From assembly GCA_903919165.1 (NCBI GenBank), contig CAIXHJ010000338.1, forward strand, positions 1 through 10,812: a DNA stretch of 10,812 nt, read 5' to 3'. The position numbers and the translations under genes are program-made. The stretch is from an uncultured Holophagaceae bacterium (GTDB taxonomy: Bacteria; Acidobacteriota; Holophagae; Holophagales; Holophagaceae). Positions 1 through 7,946 of the stretch are shown here, in pieces (the stretch's first letter is position 1; each line of letters begins with the position of its first letter). Under the pieces are notes generated by a model, which was given only the letters and a program-made list of their open reading frames with translations, was not told the DNA's origin and did no database searches.

Positions 1-1
1 C

Positions 2-388
2 GCTCCGCAAGAGTCGAAACACTGGTTTGCAAGCCAGATCCTTCGTGTGGCTAAGAAACACGGGTACTGGGCCGACTTCCACGAGCCAAGGACATGGGTA
101 AAGCTCCGCATTAAAAACGGAGGCACGACGGATCTGGTCATCACCTTGCACTTTGTGGGTAATCCTTCTCCCGGAACCTGTGCCACAGCGCTCTTTCTGA
201 ATCACCGCGATCCCATGACCCCTGAACTCACAGGACAGGAACCCCCAGAAACAGTCATGGATATTCCATCGATGCCACACTTGTTGCTCTCGCCGGATGA
301 AGATCCAAGGGCCCAGGAGCATCGATTCCTCGATTGGGTAGATCGTGCGATCACCATCGGGCTCGCCCATTGGACTCGGTACTTGTGA
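2..388 (+). CDS. Hypothetical protein, 3' part of a gene cut by the left edge
   Basis: I do not recognise this protein. The frame is open from base 2 to a TGA at 386-388, giving at least 128 residues, so the true start is probably outside the window. A GTG at 47 could start a 113-residue protein, but no Shine-Dalgarno sequence precedes it. The visible part is soluble-looking, with many Trp, His and Pro, no membrane segment and no signal peptide. It ends in a likely amphipathic helix (FLDWVDRAITIG). Base composition is about 52% G+C on one sampled line, well below the core of the window, which may mean a recent arrival or weak expression. The stop overlaps the GTG start of the ABC ATPase gene, so the two may be co-translated. 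A real gene is likely but not certain; function unknown. Confidence 0.5.
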   Translation, partial: APQESKHWFASQILRVAKKHGYWADFHEPRTWVKLRIKNGGTTDLVITLHFVGNPSPGTCATALFLNHRDPMTPELTGQEPPETVMDIPSMPHLLLSPDEDPRAQEHRFLDWVDRAITIGLAHWTRYL

Positions 389-1143
389 ATCTTCTATCCG
401 TGAAAGGCCTGGGCCTTCAGCGAGAGGGGCATTGGGCCTTGAAACATGTGTCTTTTTCCATTGCCCCAGGCGAAGCCTGGGGCGTGATCGGCGAGAGCGG
501 AGCTGGCAAGACCACCCTGCTGAATCTGGTACTGGGTCTGCTGGAACCAACGGAGGGCCGCATCATCTTGGAAGGAGCGCCCTGGTCCCCTCTGCCCGAA
601 CGGCAACGGCGGGGCCGCCGTCCCCGCATGCAGGCCGTCTTCCAGGATGCCCTGGCCAGCCTGCCGCCCCACCGGACCGGCTGGGAAATCCTGCAGGAGC
701 CCCTGGAGGTCTGGCGGCGTGGAAACGCACATGCGCGCCGGACCGCCGCGGCGCGCATGGCGGCGCGGGTGAAGTTCCCCGAGGTCTCACTGGACCAGTG
801 TCCCGAGGCCTGGTCCGGTGGACTGGCCCAGCGGCTGTGCCTGGGGCGGGCACTCATGCTAGGGCCGGCCCTGCTGGTTCTGGACGAGCCCTTCTCGGCC
901 CTGGATCCCACCCTCGGCGGGCACCTCCTGTCTCTGCTCCTGTCTCTGAAAGCCGAGGGCACGGCCCTGCTGCTCGTGAGCCACGACCTGCCCTCGGTGC
1001 GGATCCTCTGCGATCAGATGCTCGTGGTACATGAAGGCCAAAGCCTCTGCCAGGGCCCGGTCGGACAGCTGCTCTCCAATCCGCCCCATCCGCGTCTGCA
1101 GGCCCTTTTGGAGGCAGTGCCTCGATTGGCTGTCAGGACCTAG
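385..1143 (+). CDS. ABC transporter ATP-binding protein, OppF/DppF (peptide/nickel) type
   Basis: This 252-residue cytoplasmic ATPase subunit would power a membrane importer. All main ABC motifs are present: Walker A GESGAGKT (residues 36-43), Q-loop Gln87 in VFQD, signature WSGGLAQR (143-150), Walker B LLVLDE (163-168), D-loop SALD and H-loop His200 in VSHD. The FQDALASLPP segment and the C-terminal NPPHPRLQALLEAVP tail resemble OppF/DppF/NikE subunits, which suggests a peptide or nickel importer; the substrate cannot be told. The signature is off consensus (LSGGQ becomes WSGGL). The GTG at 385 was chosen because the protein then begins in the usual MNLLSVKGL style. That start overlaps the preceding TGA as GTGA and has no Shine-Dalgarno, suggesting translation by coupling. 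No permease or binding-protein gene lies within the window, so partners are unknown. An upstream TTG at 334 would only add an unrelated leader. Confidence 0.88.
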   Translation: MNLLSVKGLGLQREGHWALKHVSFSIAPGEAWGVIGESGAGKTTLLNLVLGLLEPTEGRIILEGAPWSPLPERQRRGRRPRMQAVFQDALASLPPHRTGWEILQEPLEVWRRGNAHARRTAAARMAARVKFPEVSLDQCPEAWSGGLAQRLCLGRALMLGPALLVLDEPFSALDPTLGGHLLSLLLSLKAEGTALLLVSHDLPSVRILCDQMLVVHEGQSLCQGPVGQLLSNPPHPRLQALLEAVPRLAVRT

Positions 1144-1148
1144 CTCAC

Positions 1149-1218
1149 AGCCATCAGTCATCAGCCATCAGCCGTCAGCGACTGAGGCTGGTAGCCGATA
1201 GCCGAAAGCTGGTAGCTG
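1149..1218. repeat. Two oppositely oriented arrays of degenerate 7-base repeats
   Basis: The gap between two convergent genes is almost wholly made of heptamers. Bases 1149-1183 read AGCCATC, AGTCATC, AGCCATC, AGCCGTC, AGCGACT. Bases 1184-1218 read GAGGCTG, GTAGCCG, ATAGCCG, AAAGCTG, GTAGCTG. On the complementary strand the second set reads CAGCTAC, CAGCTTT, CGGCTAT and so on, so both are versions of CAGCNNY facing each other. The arms can pair, for example GTCAGC 1174-1179 with GCTGAC 1215-1220. No T-tract follows on either strand, so a classical terminator is not supported, though a structure that stalls transcripts from both sides is possible. Heptanucleotide repeats of this kind are known from other bacteria, notably the STRR families of cyanobacteria. 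Confidence 0.7.
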
Positions 1219-1229
1219 ACAACCGATCC

Positions 1230-3134
1230 CTACTCTTCCACCGATACCTGTGCGGCGCTGGCGTTGATGTAGATGCCTCCGAAGTGGCCCCACAGGCTGC
1301 TGAAACCGGGGCGCAGGCGTCCCTGCTGGTCCAGGGATTGCAACTCCGCAGAGAGCAGTTTCTGTGCCTCGGTGGTCTGCAGGTCCTGGATGAGGCTCCG
1401 GCGAGTCTCGAAGGTAAGGGCGGGTGCGGGTTCGCGCGAGGTGATGCGGGCGGCCCAGAGCCTACCATCCTGGGTCCATAGCACGGGCGTTGTCTGACCC
1501 ACGGGGCTATCCAGTAGAGCCTTCCGGATGCCCGGGTGGGCGACGAGGTCGCGCAGGCCGCTGAGTGGCGCCGCAGCCTGATCAGTGATGGGGCCCACCG
1601 CCTGCAGGCCGCCGGTCTTCAGCGCCTGCTGGGCCTTGGCCACGGCGAGCTTGCGGGACTCCTCCAGCCGATAGGCGGCGAGCACTTTGGCGCGGACCTC
1701 CTTGAAGGGCGGCACGGCCTCAGGCAGTTCCTCCTGCACACGGAATAGCAGATGGTGGTCGGGGAACGGCAGGGGCTTCGACACGTCGCCCACTTTGAGG
1801 TGGAAGACTTCGCCGAGGATCTGGGGTAGTTCTGGCAGGCCCGGGGTCTGGGCGGCAGGCTCATTACTGAAGGGCTGGCTGAGCTGGGCTGAACTGCCGA
1901 GGCTCTTGGCGGCGGCCGCGAGATCGCCGCCATTGGCGCGCTTCCGGATCTGTTCGAGGCGCTCCTGGGCCCGGGTATTGAACCGGCTGTCGGAGATCTC
2001 CCGGGCCAGATCGGCCTTCACGTCCTCGAACTTCTTCTCGCGACGCCCCTCCAGCTTGATGAGGTGGACGCCGAATTGGGTGCGTACGGGCTGACTGATT
2101 TCGCCCGGCTTCAGAGTCGCGGCGGCATCCGAGAAGGGCTTGACCATCTTGGAAGCGTTGAACCAGCCCAGGTCGCCGCCGTTGCCTTTGGCGCTGGGGT
2201 CTTCGCTGAGCACCTCGGCGGCCTTGGCGAAGTCCTGACCCTTTGCGAGACGCTCGCGAAGCAGCTGGGCCTTGGCCGTGGCCTCCTGGAGCTGGGCGTC
2301 GCCCTCGGCCTTGAACAGGATGTGCCTGGCCTTGAATTCGGTGGTATCCCCCTTGCGGGCCTCGAAAGCGGCCTTGACGGCCGCCTCGTCCACCTGGATG
2401 TCCTTGCCGAGGGAGGCCCGATCCACGGTCACGAATTGAATGACTCGCCGGGTCGACTGCAGGAACCGGTCGCCTCCGGCCTTGTAGAAAGCTTCGAGTG
2501 TGGCGTCTCCGGGATCGGCGACCGGACTGGGGTCCACCGCCAGGGTGGCCTGCTGAAAGGCCACCTTCTCGTTGCGCAGGCGGTTCTCCTGGGTGATCCA
2601 GGCCTCGTCCACAGGAATCTGCAGGGCGGCCTGTTGGACCAGCTTGGTCCGCAGCAGTTCGGAACGGAGCCCCCGCTCCTGCATCGCCGGGTTGAAGCCG
2701 GTCTCCTGGAATATCTGTTTCAGCTCGGCGTTGGACTTCAGTTTGCCATTGGCATCCAGCAGAACGGGGTACTGGCGCAGAAAGGCCCGGAGGCGAGCGC
2801 CCACCTCTTCATCGGTCACCACCACATGGTGCCGTTCGGCCAGCTCCTCCATGAGCTTCTGGTTCACGAGGTCCCGCAGGGCCTGGGACTGGATGAAGGG
2901 TTTGAGGGCCTCGGGGCTGGCCTGCTTCCCGTAACGCTGGTACAGCTCCATCGCGTGCTCGGTCAGCTCGCGCGCCAGCACCTCATGGCCATATACCCGG
3001 GCGATCACTGTATCCGCGGAGACCGCCCCACCGGTGGGCGCCAGGTAGGCCACCAGCCCCAGGAGGACGATGATCATGACCGCGGCCATGGGCGTGCGGT
3101 TGGATTTGAAGACCTGGCGGAAAGAACGCAGCAT
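1230..3134 (-). CDS. ppiD: PpiD/SurA-type periplasmic peptidyl-prolyl cis-trans isomerase, membrane-anchored
   Basis: This 634-residue chaperone-isomerase should sit on the outer face of the inner membrane and help newly exported proteins fold. A basic N-terminus (MLRSFRQVFKSNR) is followed by one membrane segment at residues 15-33, then a SurA/PpiD-like N-terminal region (about 40-185). A parvulin domain follows at about 266-362, with ARHILF at 269-274, the GGDLGWF motif at 319-325 and FGVHLIKLEGRR at its end. A second, degenerate parvulin-like part lies near 438-470 (VFHLKVGDVSKPL). Length and order match PpiD of E. coli (623 residues). The ATG at 3134 was chosen because TGGAG (3141-3145 on this strand) stands 6 bases ahead and the membrane segment then lies near the N-terminus. 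An ATG at 3179 would add 15 residues without a ribosome site. The gene is transcribed alone, divergent from def. Whether it is functionally PpiD or another parvulin of the SurA group is not certain. Confidence 0.86.
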   Translation of the reverse strand: MLRSFRQVFKSNRTPMAAVMIIVLLGLVAYLAPTGGAVSADTVIARVYGHEVLARELTEHAMELYQRYGKQASPEALKPFIQSQALRDLVNQKLMEELAERHHVVVTDEEVGARLRAFLRQYPVLLDANGKLKSNAELKQIFQETGFNPAMQERGLRSELLRTKLVQQAALQIPVDEAWITQENRLRNEKVAFQQATLAVDPSPVADPGDATLEAFYKAGGDRFLQSTRRVIQFVTVDRASLGKDIQVDEAAVKAAFEARKGDTTEFKARHILFKAEGDAQLQEATAKAQLLRERLAKGQDFAKAAEVLSEDPSAKGNGGDLGWFNASKMVKPFSDAAATLKPGEISQPVRTQFGVHLIKLEGRREKKFEDVKADLAREISDSRFNTRAQERLEQIRKRANGGDLAAAAKSLGSSAQLSQPFSNEPAAQTPGLPELPQILGEVFHLKVGDVSKPLPFPDHHLLFRVQEELPEAVPPFKEVRAKVLAAYRLEESRKLAVAKAQQALKTGGLQAVGPITDQAAAPLSGLRDLVAHPGIRKALLDSPVGQTTPVLWTQDGRLWAARITSREPAPALTFETRRSLIQDLQTTEAQKLLSAELQSLDQQGRLRPGFSSLWGHFGGIYINASAAQVSVEE

Positions 3135-3160
3135 TCGGGGCTCCAGACGGACCCCCCAGA

Positions 3161-3189
3161 TTACCAAGGGAACGGCCATCGTTTACACT
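3161..3189 (+). promoter_or_regulatory. Possible sigma-70-type promoter for def-fmt
   Basis: TTACCA at 3161-3166 and TACACT at 3184-3189 each match 4 of 6 consensus bases, with an ideal 17-base spacer. They lie in the 74-base divergent gap between ppiD and def. Transcription would begin near 3196, leaving a very short leader in which the GGAGAGG ribosome site (3198-3204) is almost at the 5' end. On the other strand TGGTAATCT (3158-3166) resembles an extended -10 for ppiD and overlaps this -35 box, so the two promoters may compete. Both are sequence matches only. Confidence 0.4.
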
Positions 3190-3208
3190 GGAATGCTGGA
3201 GAGGTTGA

Positions 3209-3712
3209 ATGGCCGTTCTGCCCGTGCTGACCTGGGGGGATCCCCGCCTCAAGAAGAACAGCGAGGATGTCGGGGAATGGACCCCCGAGCTGGAACAGCT
3301 CGTGGCGGACCTGTTCGAGACATCCCTGCATGAAGAAGGCGTCGGCCTTGCGGCGCCCCAGGTCGGCGTGAACCTCAACCTGGCGGTGGTTGATTGTTCC
3401 TGCGGAGAGGATCCCGGGCAGAAGATCATCCTCATCAATCCCGAGATCACGAAGGAGGAAGGCTCACAGGTGGGGCCCGAGGGCTGCCTGTCCATCCCTG
3501 GCATCCGGGAAGAATTGGAGCGCCCCCAGAAGGTGACCCTCCGCAACCGGACGAAGGAAGGCGGTTGGGAGGAGGTGGTCGGAGAGGACCTGAAGGCCCG
3601 GGCCTTCTGCCACGAGATCGACCACCTGCGTGGGCGACTCTTCGTAGAGTACTTCGGGCCCGTGAAGCGCCAGTTCCTCCAGAAGAAGTATCTGAAGCAG
3701 GCCCGCGGATGA
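3209..3712 (+). CDS. def: Peptide deformylase
   Basis: This 167-residue cytoplasmic metalloenzyme removes the formyl group from the N-terminal methionine of new proteins as they leave the ribosome. All three family motifs are seen: GVGLAAPQ at residues 44-51, EGCLS at 91-95 with metal ligand Cys93, and HEIDH at 135-139 with metal ligands His135 and His139 and catalytic Glu136. Length is typical. The ATG at 3209 has GGAGAGG at 3198-3204 with 4 bases between. The stop overlaps the fmt start as ATGA, the usual def-fmt operon with translational coupling. Nothing looks damaged. Confidence 0.97.
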   Translation: MAVLPVLTWGDPRLKKNSEDVGEWTPELEQLVADLFETSLHEEGVGLAAPQVGVNLNLAVVDCSCGEDPGQKIILINPEITKEEGSQVGPEGCLSIPGIREELERPQKVTLRNRTKEGGWEEVVGEDLKARAFCHEIDHLRGRLFVEYFGPVKRQFLQKKYLKQARG

Positions 3713-4629
3713 CCCGGATCGCCTTCCTCGGCACCCCCCGCGTGGCCGTCCCGGCCCTGAAGGCGCTTGCAGAGGAAGGGATCGTGGCGGTCTTCTGCAA
3801 TCCGGACCGGCCCGCGGGCCGCGGTCGGCACCTGGAGGCCCCTCCCGTGAAAACGGCGGCCCAGGCATGCGGCCTCGTCATCCACCAGCCGCAGAGCTGG
3901 AGATCCCCCGATACCCGGGCATTGTGGGAGAGCCTGAAGATCGACCTGGCGGTAGTGGTCGCCTACGGCCACATCCTGCCCCGCTGGGTGCTCGATTCCT
4001 GCCCCAGTGGTGTCTGGAACCTCCACTTCTCTCTGCTGCCCCGCTGGCGTGGCGCTGCCCCCGTGAGCCACGCCTTGCTGGCCGGGGACGAGGAGACCGG
4101 CGTCAGCCTCATGCTTCTCACAGAGGGGCTCGACGAGGGCCCTGTGCTGGCCCAGAGCCACCGGGCCATCGGACTGGAGGCCACCGCCGAGGGGCTGCTG
4201 GCCAAGCTGGCTGTGGATGCCGCTGAACTCCTCATGGACCAGCTCCCCATGCTGCTTTGCGGCTGCGCCAAACCCGTGGAACAGCAGCACGAGCTGGCCA
4301 CCTATGCCCCGAAGCTCCGCAAGGACATGGGCCACCTCGACTGGCGCCTCCCTGCGGCCGACCTGCACCGGCAAGTGCGGGCCCTGTGGCCCTGGCCCGG
4401 TTCCGAACTGCAGATGGAGGGCCAGGTGCTCAAGGTGTGTGGAGTGGGAGCGCTCCGCGCCTGCTACCGCGAACCCGGCCAGCTGATGTGGGGCAAGGAG
4501 GGCGCCTGGCTCACCACGTCCGACGGGGCCCTTGAACTTACCCAGCTCCAACGCCCGGGCAAGCCCATCCAGCCCGCGCTTCAGGCCCTCCAGCCGTGGG
4601 GAGCGACCGGAAGCCGGGTCGTCGGCTGA
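3709..4629 (+). CDS. fmt: Methionyl-tRNA formyltransferase
   Basis: This 306-residue cytoplasmic enzyme transfers a formyl group from 10-formyltetrahydrofolate to Met-tRNA(fMet), making the initiator tRNA. The N-terminal Rossmann domain starts with RIAFLGTP (3-10) and has the tRNA-contacting loop NPDRPAGRGR (31-40). The catalytic set is complete: Asn104 and His106 in NLHFSLLPRWRGAAP and Asp142 in GLDEGP. The C-terminal OB-like domain begins around YAPKLRKDMGHLDW and includes RALWPWPG and LQRPGK. Length is close to the usual 310-315. The ATG at 3709 overlaps the def stop. The frame is open further upstream, but that stretch is a shadow of def. The gene ends 33 bases from the convergent TPR gene, with no clear terminator between them. 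Confidence 0.97.
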   Translation: MTRIAFLGTPRVAVPALKALAEEGIVAVFCNPDRPAGRGRHLEAPPVKTAAQACGLVIHQPQSWRSPDTRALWESLKIDLAVVVAYGHILPRWVLDSCPSGVWNLHFSLLPRWRGAAPVSHALLAGDEETGVSLMLLTEGLDEGPVLAQSHRAIGLEATAEGLLAKLAVDAAELLMDQLPMLLCGCAKPVEQQHELATYAPKLRKDMGHLDWRLPAADLHRQVRALWPWPGSELQMEGQVLKVCGVGALRACYREPGQLMWGKEGAWLTTSDGALELTQLQRPGKPIQPALQALQPWGATGSRVVG

Positions 4630-4662
4630 TCGAAACAAGCACTATCCCAGCTTTTCAATCTG

Positions 4663-7434
4663 CTAGGCCAATCGCGCCGCCACGTCGCGGTAGTCGGGAT
4701 CCAACTCGTAGACAGCCTTGAACGCCTCGGCGGCCAACCCTGTTTGGCCCTGTTGGAGGTAGATGTCGGCCAAGTCGTATCGCAGGCCGATGCTGTCCTC
4801 GGGGGGGAAGCCCGGAGCCAGGACGCCTTGGCGCAGCCATTCCACGGCGGCGGCGAGATCACCCCGGGCCTGCTCGCAGATGCTGAGCATGGAGCAGCAC
4901 TCCAGGGTGCGCTCGGGATCGCCCATGGCGATCTTGAACTCCTCGATGGCGGGCTCGATGAGAATCATCTCCTTGTAGGCGATGCCCAGGTTGTAGTGCG
5001 TGTCGTAGTCGTCGCCTTTGACCTGCTTTTCCACGCCTTCGCGGAAGGCACTGAACAGCTCGTCCACGCTCTGGATCTTCTCCACCATGTGGGTGGCATC
5101 GTGCATCTCCTCGCCTTCCCCTGTGCCCATGAGGGCTGTGCCCAGGACGTCTGTGAGGTCGAAGAAGGAGTTGGCGAATTCGTTCTCGTCGCGGGCACCT
5201 GCCTTGGCGGTGAGCCCCAGCTTCTGGAGGGCGGTTCCCGCGCGCTCAAGCCGGAGTTCCAGTTCGGGATTCTCCGGGAACTTCTTGAGGGCGGCCTCGA
5301 TCTCGATCTTGGCCTCCTCTGGGCTGCCGTAGTCGAGCTGGAAGTCGATGTCACCGAGCAGGTTTGCGAGCTCCTCGACAGTGGGCCCAACAGTTGGCGT
5401 AGGCGCTGGAACCGAACCGGCGGGCGCGGGTTCCACCTCAGGGAGTGCGGACAGAGCCTTGATGACCTCCGGCTCCAGCTGGTGGGTGGGCATGGGCGGC
5501 AGCGGCGCTGTGGGGGCTGAAGTGGGGGTGGGCAGTTCCGCGGGGGGAAAATCCGTAAGCGTCGCATCCATCCAGCCCAGTTCGGATGCGCTCAGAGTAG
5601 AAGGTTCTGGGTGCGCCCCAGTGGGTTCTGTGGGTAGTTCCGGTAACGCGAAGGGATCCGGCGGAAGGGGCACCAGGTCAGGCAGCAGGGGGAGGCCGTC
5701 ACCCAGGGCAATGGACTTGGCGGAGGGGGGGGTCGGGATCTGAGTGGGTGGAAGAGTTTCAACACCCGGAAGGTCGAGACCGATCGGCAGGTCCACCTCA
5801 CTTGGCGTGGCTTCGAAAGGGGTCGGCGCAAAGGGGGTTGGCGATCCGATGGGCATCCTGGGCGCGATGGGCGGGAAAGCGCCCGGCTCAGGCAGGCCGT
5901 AGGTGCGGCGATGGATGCGGGTGGAACCCGGGAAGAGCTGCTCCGCCATGTCCAGGAGGTGCGTGGCTTCGTGCTTCCTCCCGATCTGTGCGAGGGTCTG
6001 AGCGCTCTGAACGTACTGCATCTGTACCTGGGTCAGACGCCCCGTGGTGCGATGGACGGAGACGATGGCCTCGATGATGGTTAAGTCGGTGGGATCCAGT
6101 TCCAGGGCCTTCTTGTAGGTTTCAATGGCCCGCTCGGAACTGCCTCCTCGCAGAAAAGCCTCGGCTTCCCGAGAGAATTGGTCGATGCGCAGGCGCCGCA
6201 TCGGATCCACCTCCGCCTCGCCATCACGGCGATACATTTCCTGGAAGGCCTGGGCCGTGAAACCTGCCGCGTCTCCAGTCGAGGGGGCAAAAGAAACGGG
6301 TGCCGCTGCGCCCGGTACGACCCCCAGTCCCTGCAGCTGTTGGCCGAGCTGGCTGATGCGGGCTTGATCATTGTTCTGGTAGGCCGTGCCGTAGGCGCTT
6401 TGGAGCGCTTGGACCTGGTCGGCCCGATTTCCGCTCTGATGTGCGATTTCGGCGAGGAGGATCCAACCCTCAATACTGGCGGTCCCCTGGAGGGTCGTCC
6501 GGAGAATGCGGCTAATGACATCGCCAGAACCACGCCGAGCCAGTTCCCGAGCGATAGGGGAAAACAGCCGGAGGCCTTCCTCTACGCGGTCTGCATGGAC
6601 GAGATTCCGCAGGGCCTTCTCACAAAGGGGCAGGGACTTCTCAGGCAGCTGGGGGATCTCCGCCAGGGATTCCAGGGCACGGTCCGGGTGTCCGCCGCGC
6701 AGCTCGATCTCGGCCAGTGCCTCGAGCAGCTCGGAATTGCGGGCATTGATGGTGAGGCCTTCCCGCAGATGTTGGGCGGCGCTGACGTAATCCCCCTGGA
6801 TCACACCCAGGCGGCTCTGGGTCAGAAAGACCTGGGGCGTGGAAATCATCGACTTGGCGCGCTCAAGGATCTGATTGGCCTCGTCGTGCATCTGCTCCAT
6901 GGCCAGGGATTCCGCCACCTCGAGGTAGATGCCCGCGGCGCGGTCCTTCATCCCCTCCTTGTTGTAGAGGTCCGCCAGCTTGACCTTCATCTTCAGGTTC
7001 TTGGGGTCCAGGTCGATGACCTTGTTGAACTCTTCCAGCGCCCGCTTGATGAGCCCTTTCTTCTGGAAGTGCTCGGCCACCTGCAGGTGTACCCGCACCG
7101 AGTCGACGGGGCGATTCATCTGGCGGTAGAGGTCCGCCAGGCGCTGGGCCGCATCGATGTCCTCCGGGGCGTTGCGGACCACCTTCTGGAAGATGGCGGC
7201 GGCCCGGGCATGGAACCCGTCCCGCTCGTAGGCGCTGCCGAGCCGCTTGTGGATCTCGACGCCCTCCCTCACCCGGCCGATCTGGACCGAGAGATCACCG
7301 ACCTGGTTCAGGGTGCTGTAGTCCTTGGGATTGTCGTCGACCAGTTTCTGGAACTCGTCAATGGCCCGTTCCACCTTGCCTAGGGTCAGCAGCCTGTTGG
7401 CTTCCTTCTGGATTTTGCTGCGATCAATGGCCAT
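4663..7434 (-). CDS. Large TPR-repeat protein with a proline-rich linker, function unknown
   Basis: This 923-residue protein has no catalytic motif that I can see and is probably a scaffold binding other proteins. Residues 1-370 hold a run of TPR-like helix pairs, e.g. near 20-36, 70-90, 128-144 and 155-172 (RALEEFNKVIDLDPKN is a clear one). A further TPR region spans about 420-505 (AIETYKKALELDPTD). Residues about 515-684 are a low-complexity linker rich in Pro, Thr, Leu and Glu. A third TPR block (about 685-923) ends with AAEAFKAVYELDPDY. No signal peptide or membrane segment is seen, so it is likely cytoplasmic. The ATG at 7434 has GAGG (7442-7445 on this strand) 7 bases ahead; an ATG at 7494 lacks a ribosome site and adds a poor leader. 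It follows cdd after 63 bases and is probably co-transcribed with it. Similar TPR proteins are common in acidobacteria and deltaproteobacteria, but I cannot tie this one to a process. Confidence 0.9.
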   Translation of the reverse strand: MAIDRSKIQKEANRLLTLGKVERAIDEFQKLVDDNPKDYSTLNQVGDLSVQIGRVREGVEIHKRLGSAYERDGFHARAAAIFQKVVRNAPEDIDAAQRLADLYRQMNRPVDSVRVHLQVAEHFQKKGLIKRALEEFNKVIDLDPKNLKMKVKLADLYNKEGMKDRAAGIYLEVAESLAMEQMHDEANQILERAKSMISTPQVFLTQSRLGVIQGDYVSAAQHLREGLTINARNSELLEALAEIELRGGHPDRALESLAEIPQLPEKSLPLCEKALRNLVHADRVEEGLRLFSPIARELARRGSGDVISRILRTTLQGTASIEGWILLAEIAHQSGNRADQVQALQSAYGTAYQNNDQARISQLGQQLQGLGVVPGAAAPVSFAPSTGDAAGFTAQAFQEMYRRDGEAEVDPMRRLRIDQFSREAEAFLRGGSSERAIETYKKALELDPTDLTIIEAIVSVHRTTGRLTQVQMQYVQSAQTLAQIGRKHEATHLLDMAEQLFPGSTRIHRRTYGLPEPGAFPPIAPRMPIGSPTPFAPTPFEATPSEVDLPIGLDLPGVETLPPTQIPTPPSAKSIALGDGLPLLPDLVPLPPDPFALPELPTEPTGAHPEPSTLSASELGWMDATLTDFPPAELPTPTSAPTAPLPPMPTHQLEPEVIKALSALPEVEPAPAGSVPAPTPTVGPTVEELANLLGDIDFQLDYGSPEEAKIEIEAALKKFPENPELELRLERAGTALQKLGLTAKAGARDENEFANSFFDLTDVLGTALMGTGEGEEMHDATHMVEKIQSVDELFSAFREGVEKQVKGDDYDTHYNLGIAYKEMILIEPAIEEFKIAMGDPERTLECCSMLSICEQARGDLAAAVEWLRQGVLAPGFPPEDSIGLRYDLADIYLQQGQTGLAAEAFKAVYELDPDYRDVAARLA

Positions 7435-7497
7435 GAAGCTGCCTCGGTAGGTCTGTCTGGGAGTTCGGAAAGTGTAGGCGGGCGGAGCCGCCATGAA

Positions 7498-7914
7498 CTA
7501 GCGAAAATGTCCGCCCGTGAAGCTGTGTGGGAGCAGATTTTCCAGCCGGTGGACCTGGCGGGCCACACGGTTGGCCAGGAGCACGGGAAGTTCCTTCGCG
7601 AACTCGATCAGGGCCTGGCGACAGGCTCCGCAGGGTGGCGTCAGCTCCGCCACGTCGGTGACCACCACCGCGGCCACCAGTTCGCCGGGCCGGAGACCCC
7701 CTGCCACCGCGGCACTCAGGGCCCCGCGTTCGGCGCAGAGACAGACAGGATAGGCGGCGTTCTCCACGTTGCAGCCGCCGAACACGGTCCCAGCCTTCGT
7801 CAGCAGGGCCGCACCCACCTGGAACCGGGAATAGGGTGCGTGGGCATAGCCACGGGCCTTCCAGGCCGCTTCCAGAAGGGGGGTCCAGGCCGGGGATTGC
7901 GGATCGTCGAACAC
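7498..7914 (-). CDS. cdd: Cytidine deaminase
   Basis: This 138-residue enzyme deaminates cytidine and deoxycytidine to uridine and deoxyuridine in pyrimidine salvage. The small zinc-type family is shown by HAPYSRFQVGAAL (25-37), FGGCNVENAAYP (45-56), the zinc/proton-shuttle motif CAER (Cys60, Glu62) and PPCGACRQ (93-100) with zinc ligands Cys95 and Cys98. A Cys rather than His in the first zinc motif is typical of the short, tetrameric form. The C-terminus keeps LLPHSF. The start is GTG at 7914, with a perfect GGAGG five bases ahead. It lies 32 bases after the DUF58 gene and 63 before the TPR gene, so the three look like one transcription unit. No functional link between them is obvious. Confidence 0.95.
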   Translation of the reverse strand: MFDDPQSPAWTPLLEAAWKARGYAHAPYSRFQVGAALLTKAGTVFGGCNVENAAYPVCLCAERGALSAAVAGGLRPGELVAAVVVTDVAELTPPCGACRQALIEFAKELPVLLANRVARQVHRLENLLPHSFTGGHFR

Positions 7915-7919
7915 CAGTG

Positions 7920-7924
7920 CCTCC
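7920..7924 (-). promoter_or_regulatory. Ribosome binding site that fixes the GTG start of cdd
   Basis: GGAGG on the minus strand lies 5 bases ahead of the GTG at 7914. The nearest upstream ATG (7939) is 25 bases away and out of frame, so this site decides for the GTG. Confidence 0.75.
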
Positions 7925-7946
7925 GGGGCCTTTCAGCATAACTGAG

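Noticed and set aside
2064..3230. 388-codon open frame on the plus strand, antisense to ppiD
   Set aside because: It mirrors the codon pattern of the GC-rich ppiD gene, has no recognisable domain, and the minus-strand reading is a clear PpiD-type protein.
2983..4638. 551-codon open frame on the minus strand across def and fmt
   Set aside because: def and fmt on the plus strand are unmistakable; this frame has no domain of its own.
4636..4656. AAGC/GCTTTT hairpin between fmt and the TPR gene as a terminator
   Set aside because: Only four base pairs and a short T run; too weak to call.
6178..7383. 401-codon open frame on the plus strand, antisense to the TPR gene
   Set aside because: Its sequence is only the complement of TPR repeats; long antisense frames are common in DNA this GC-rich.
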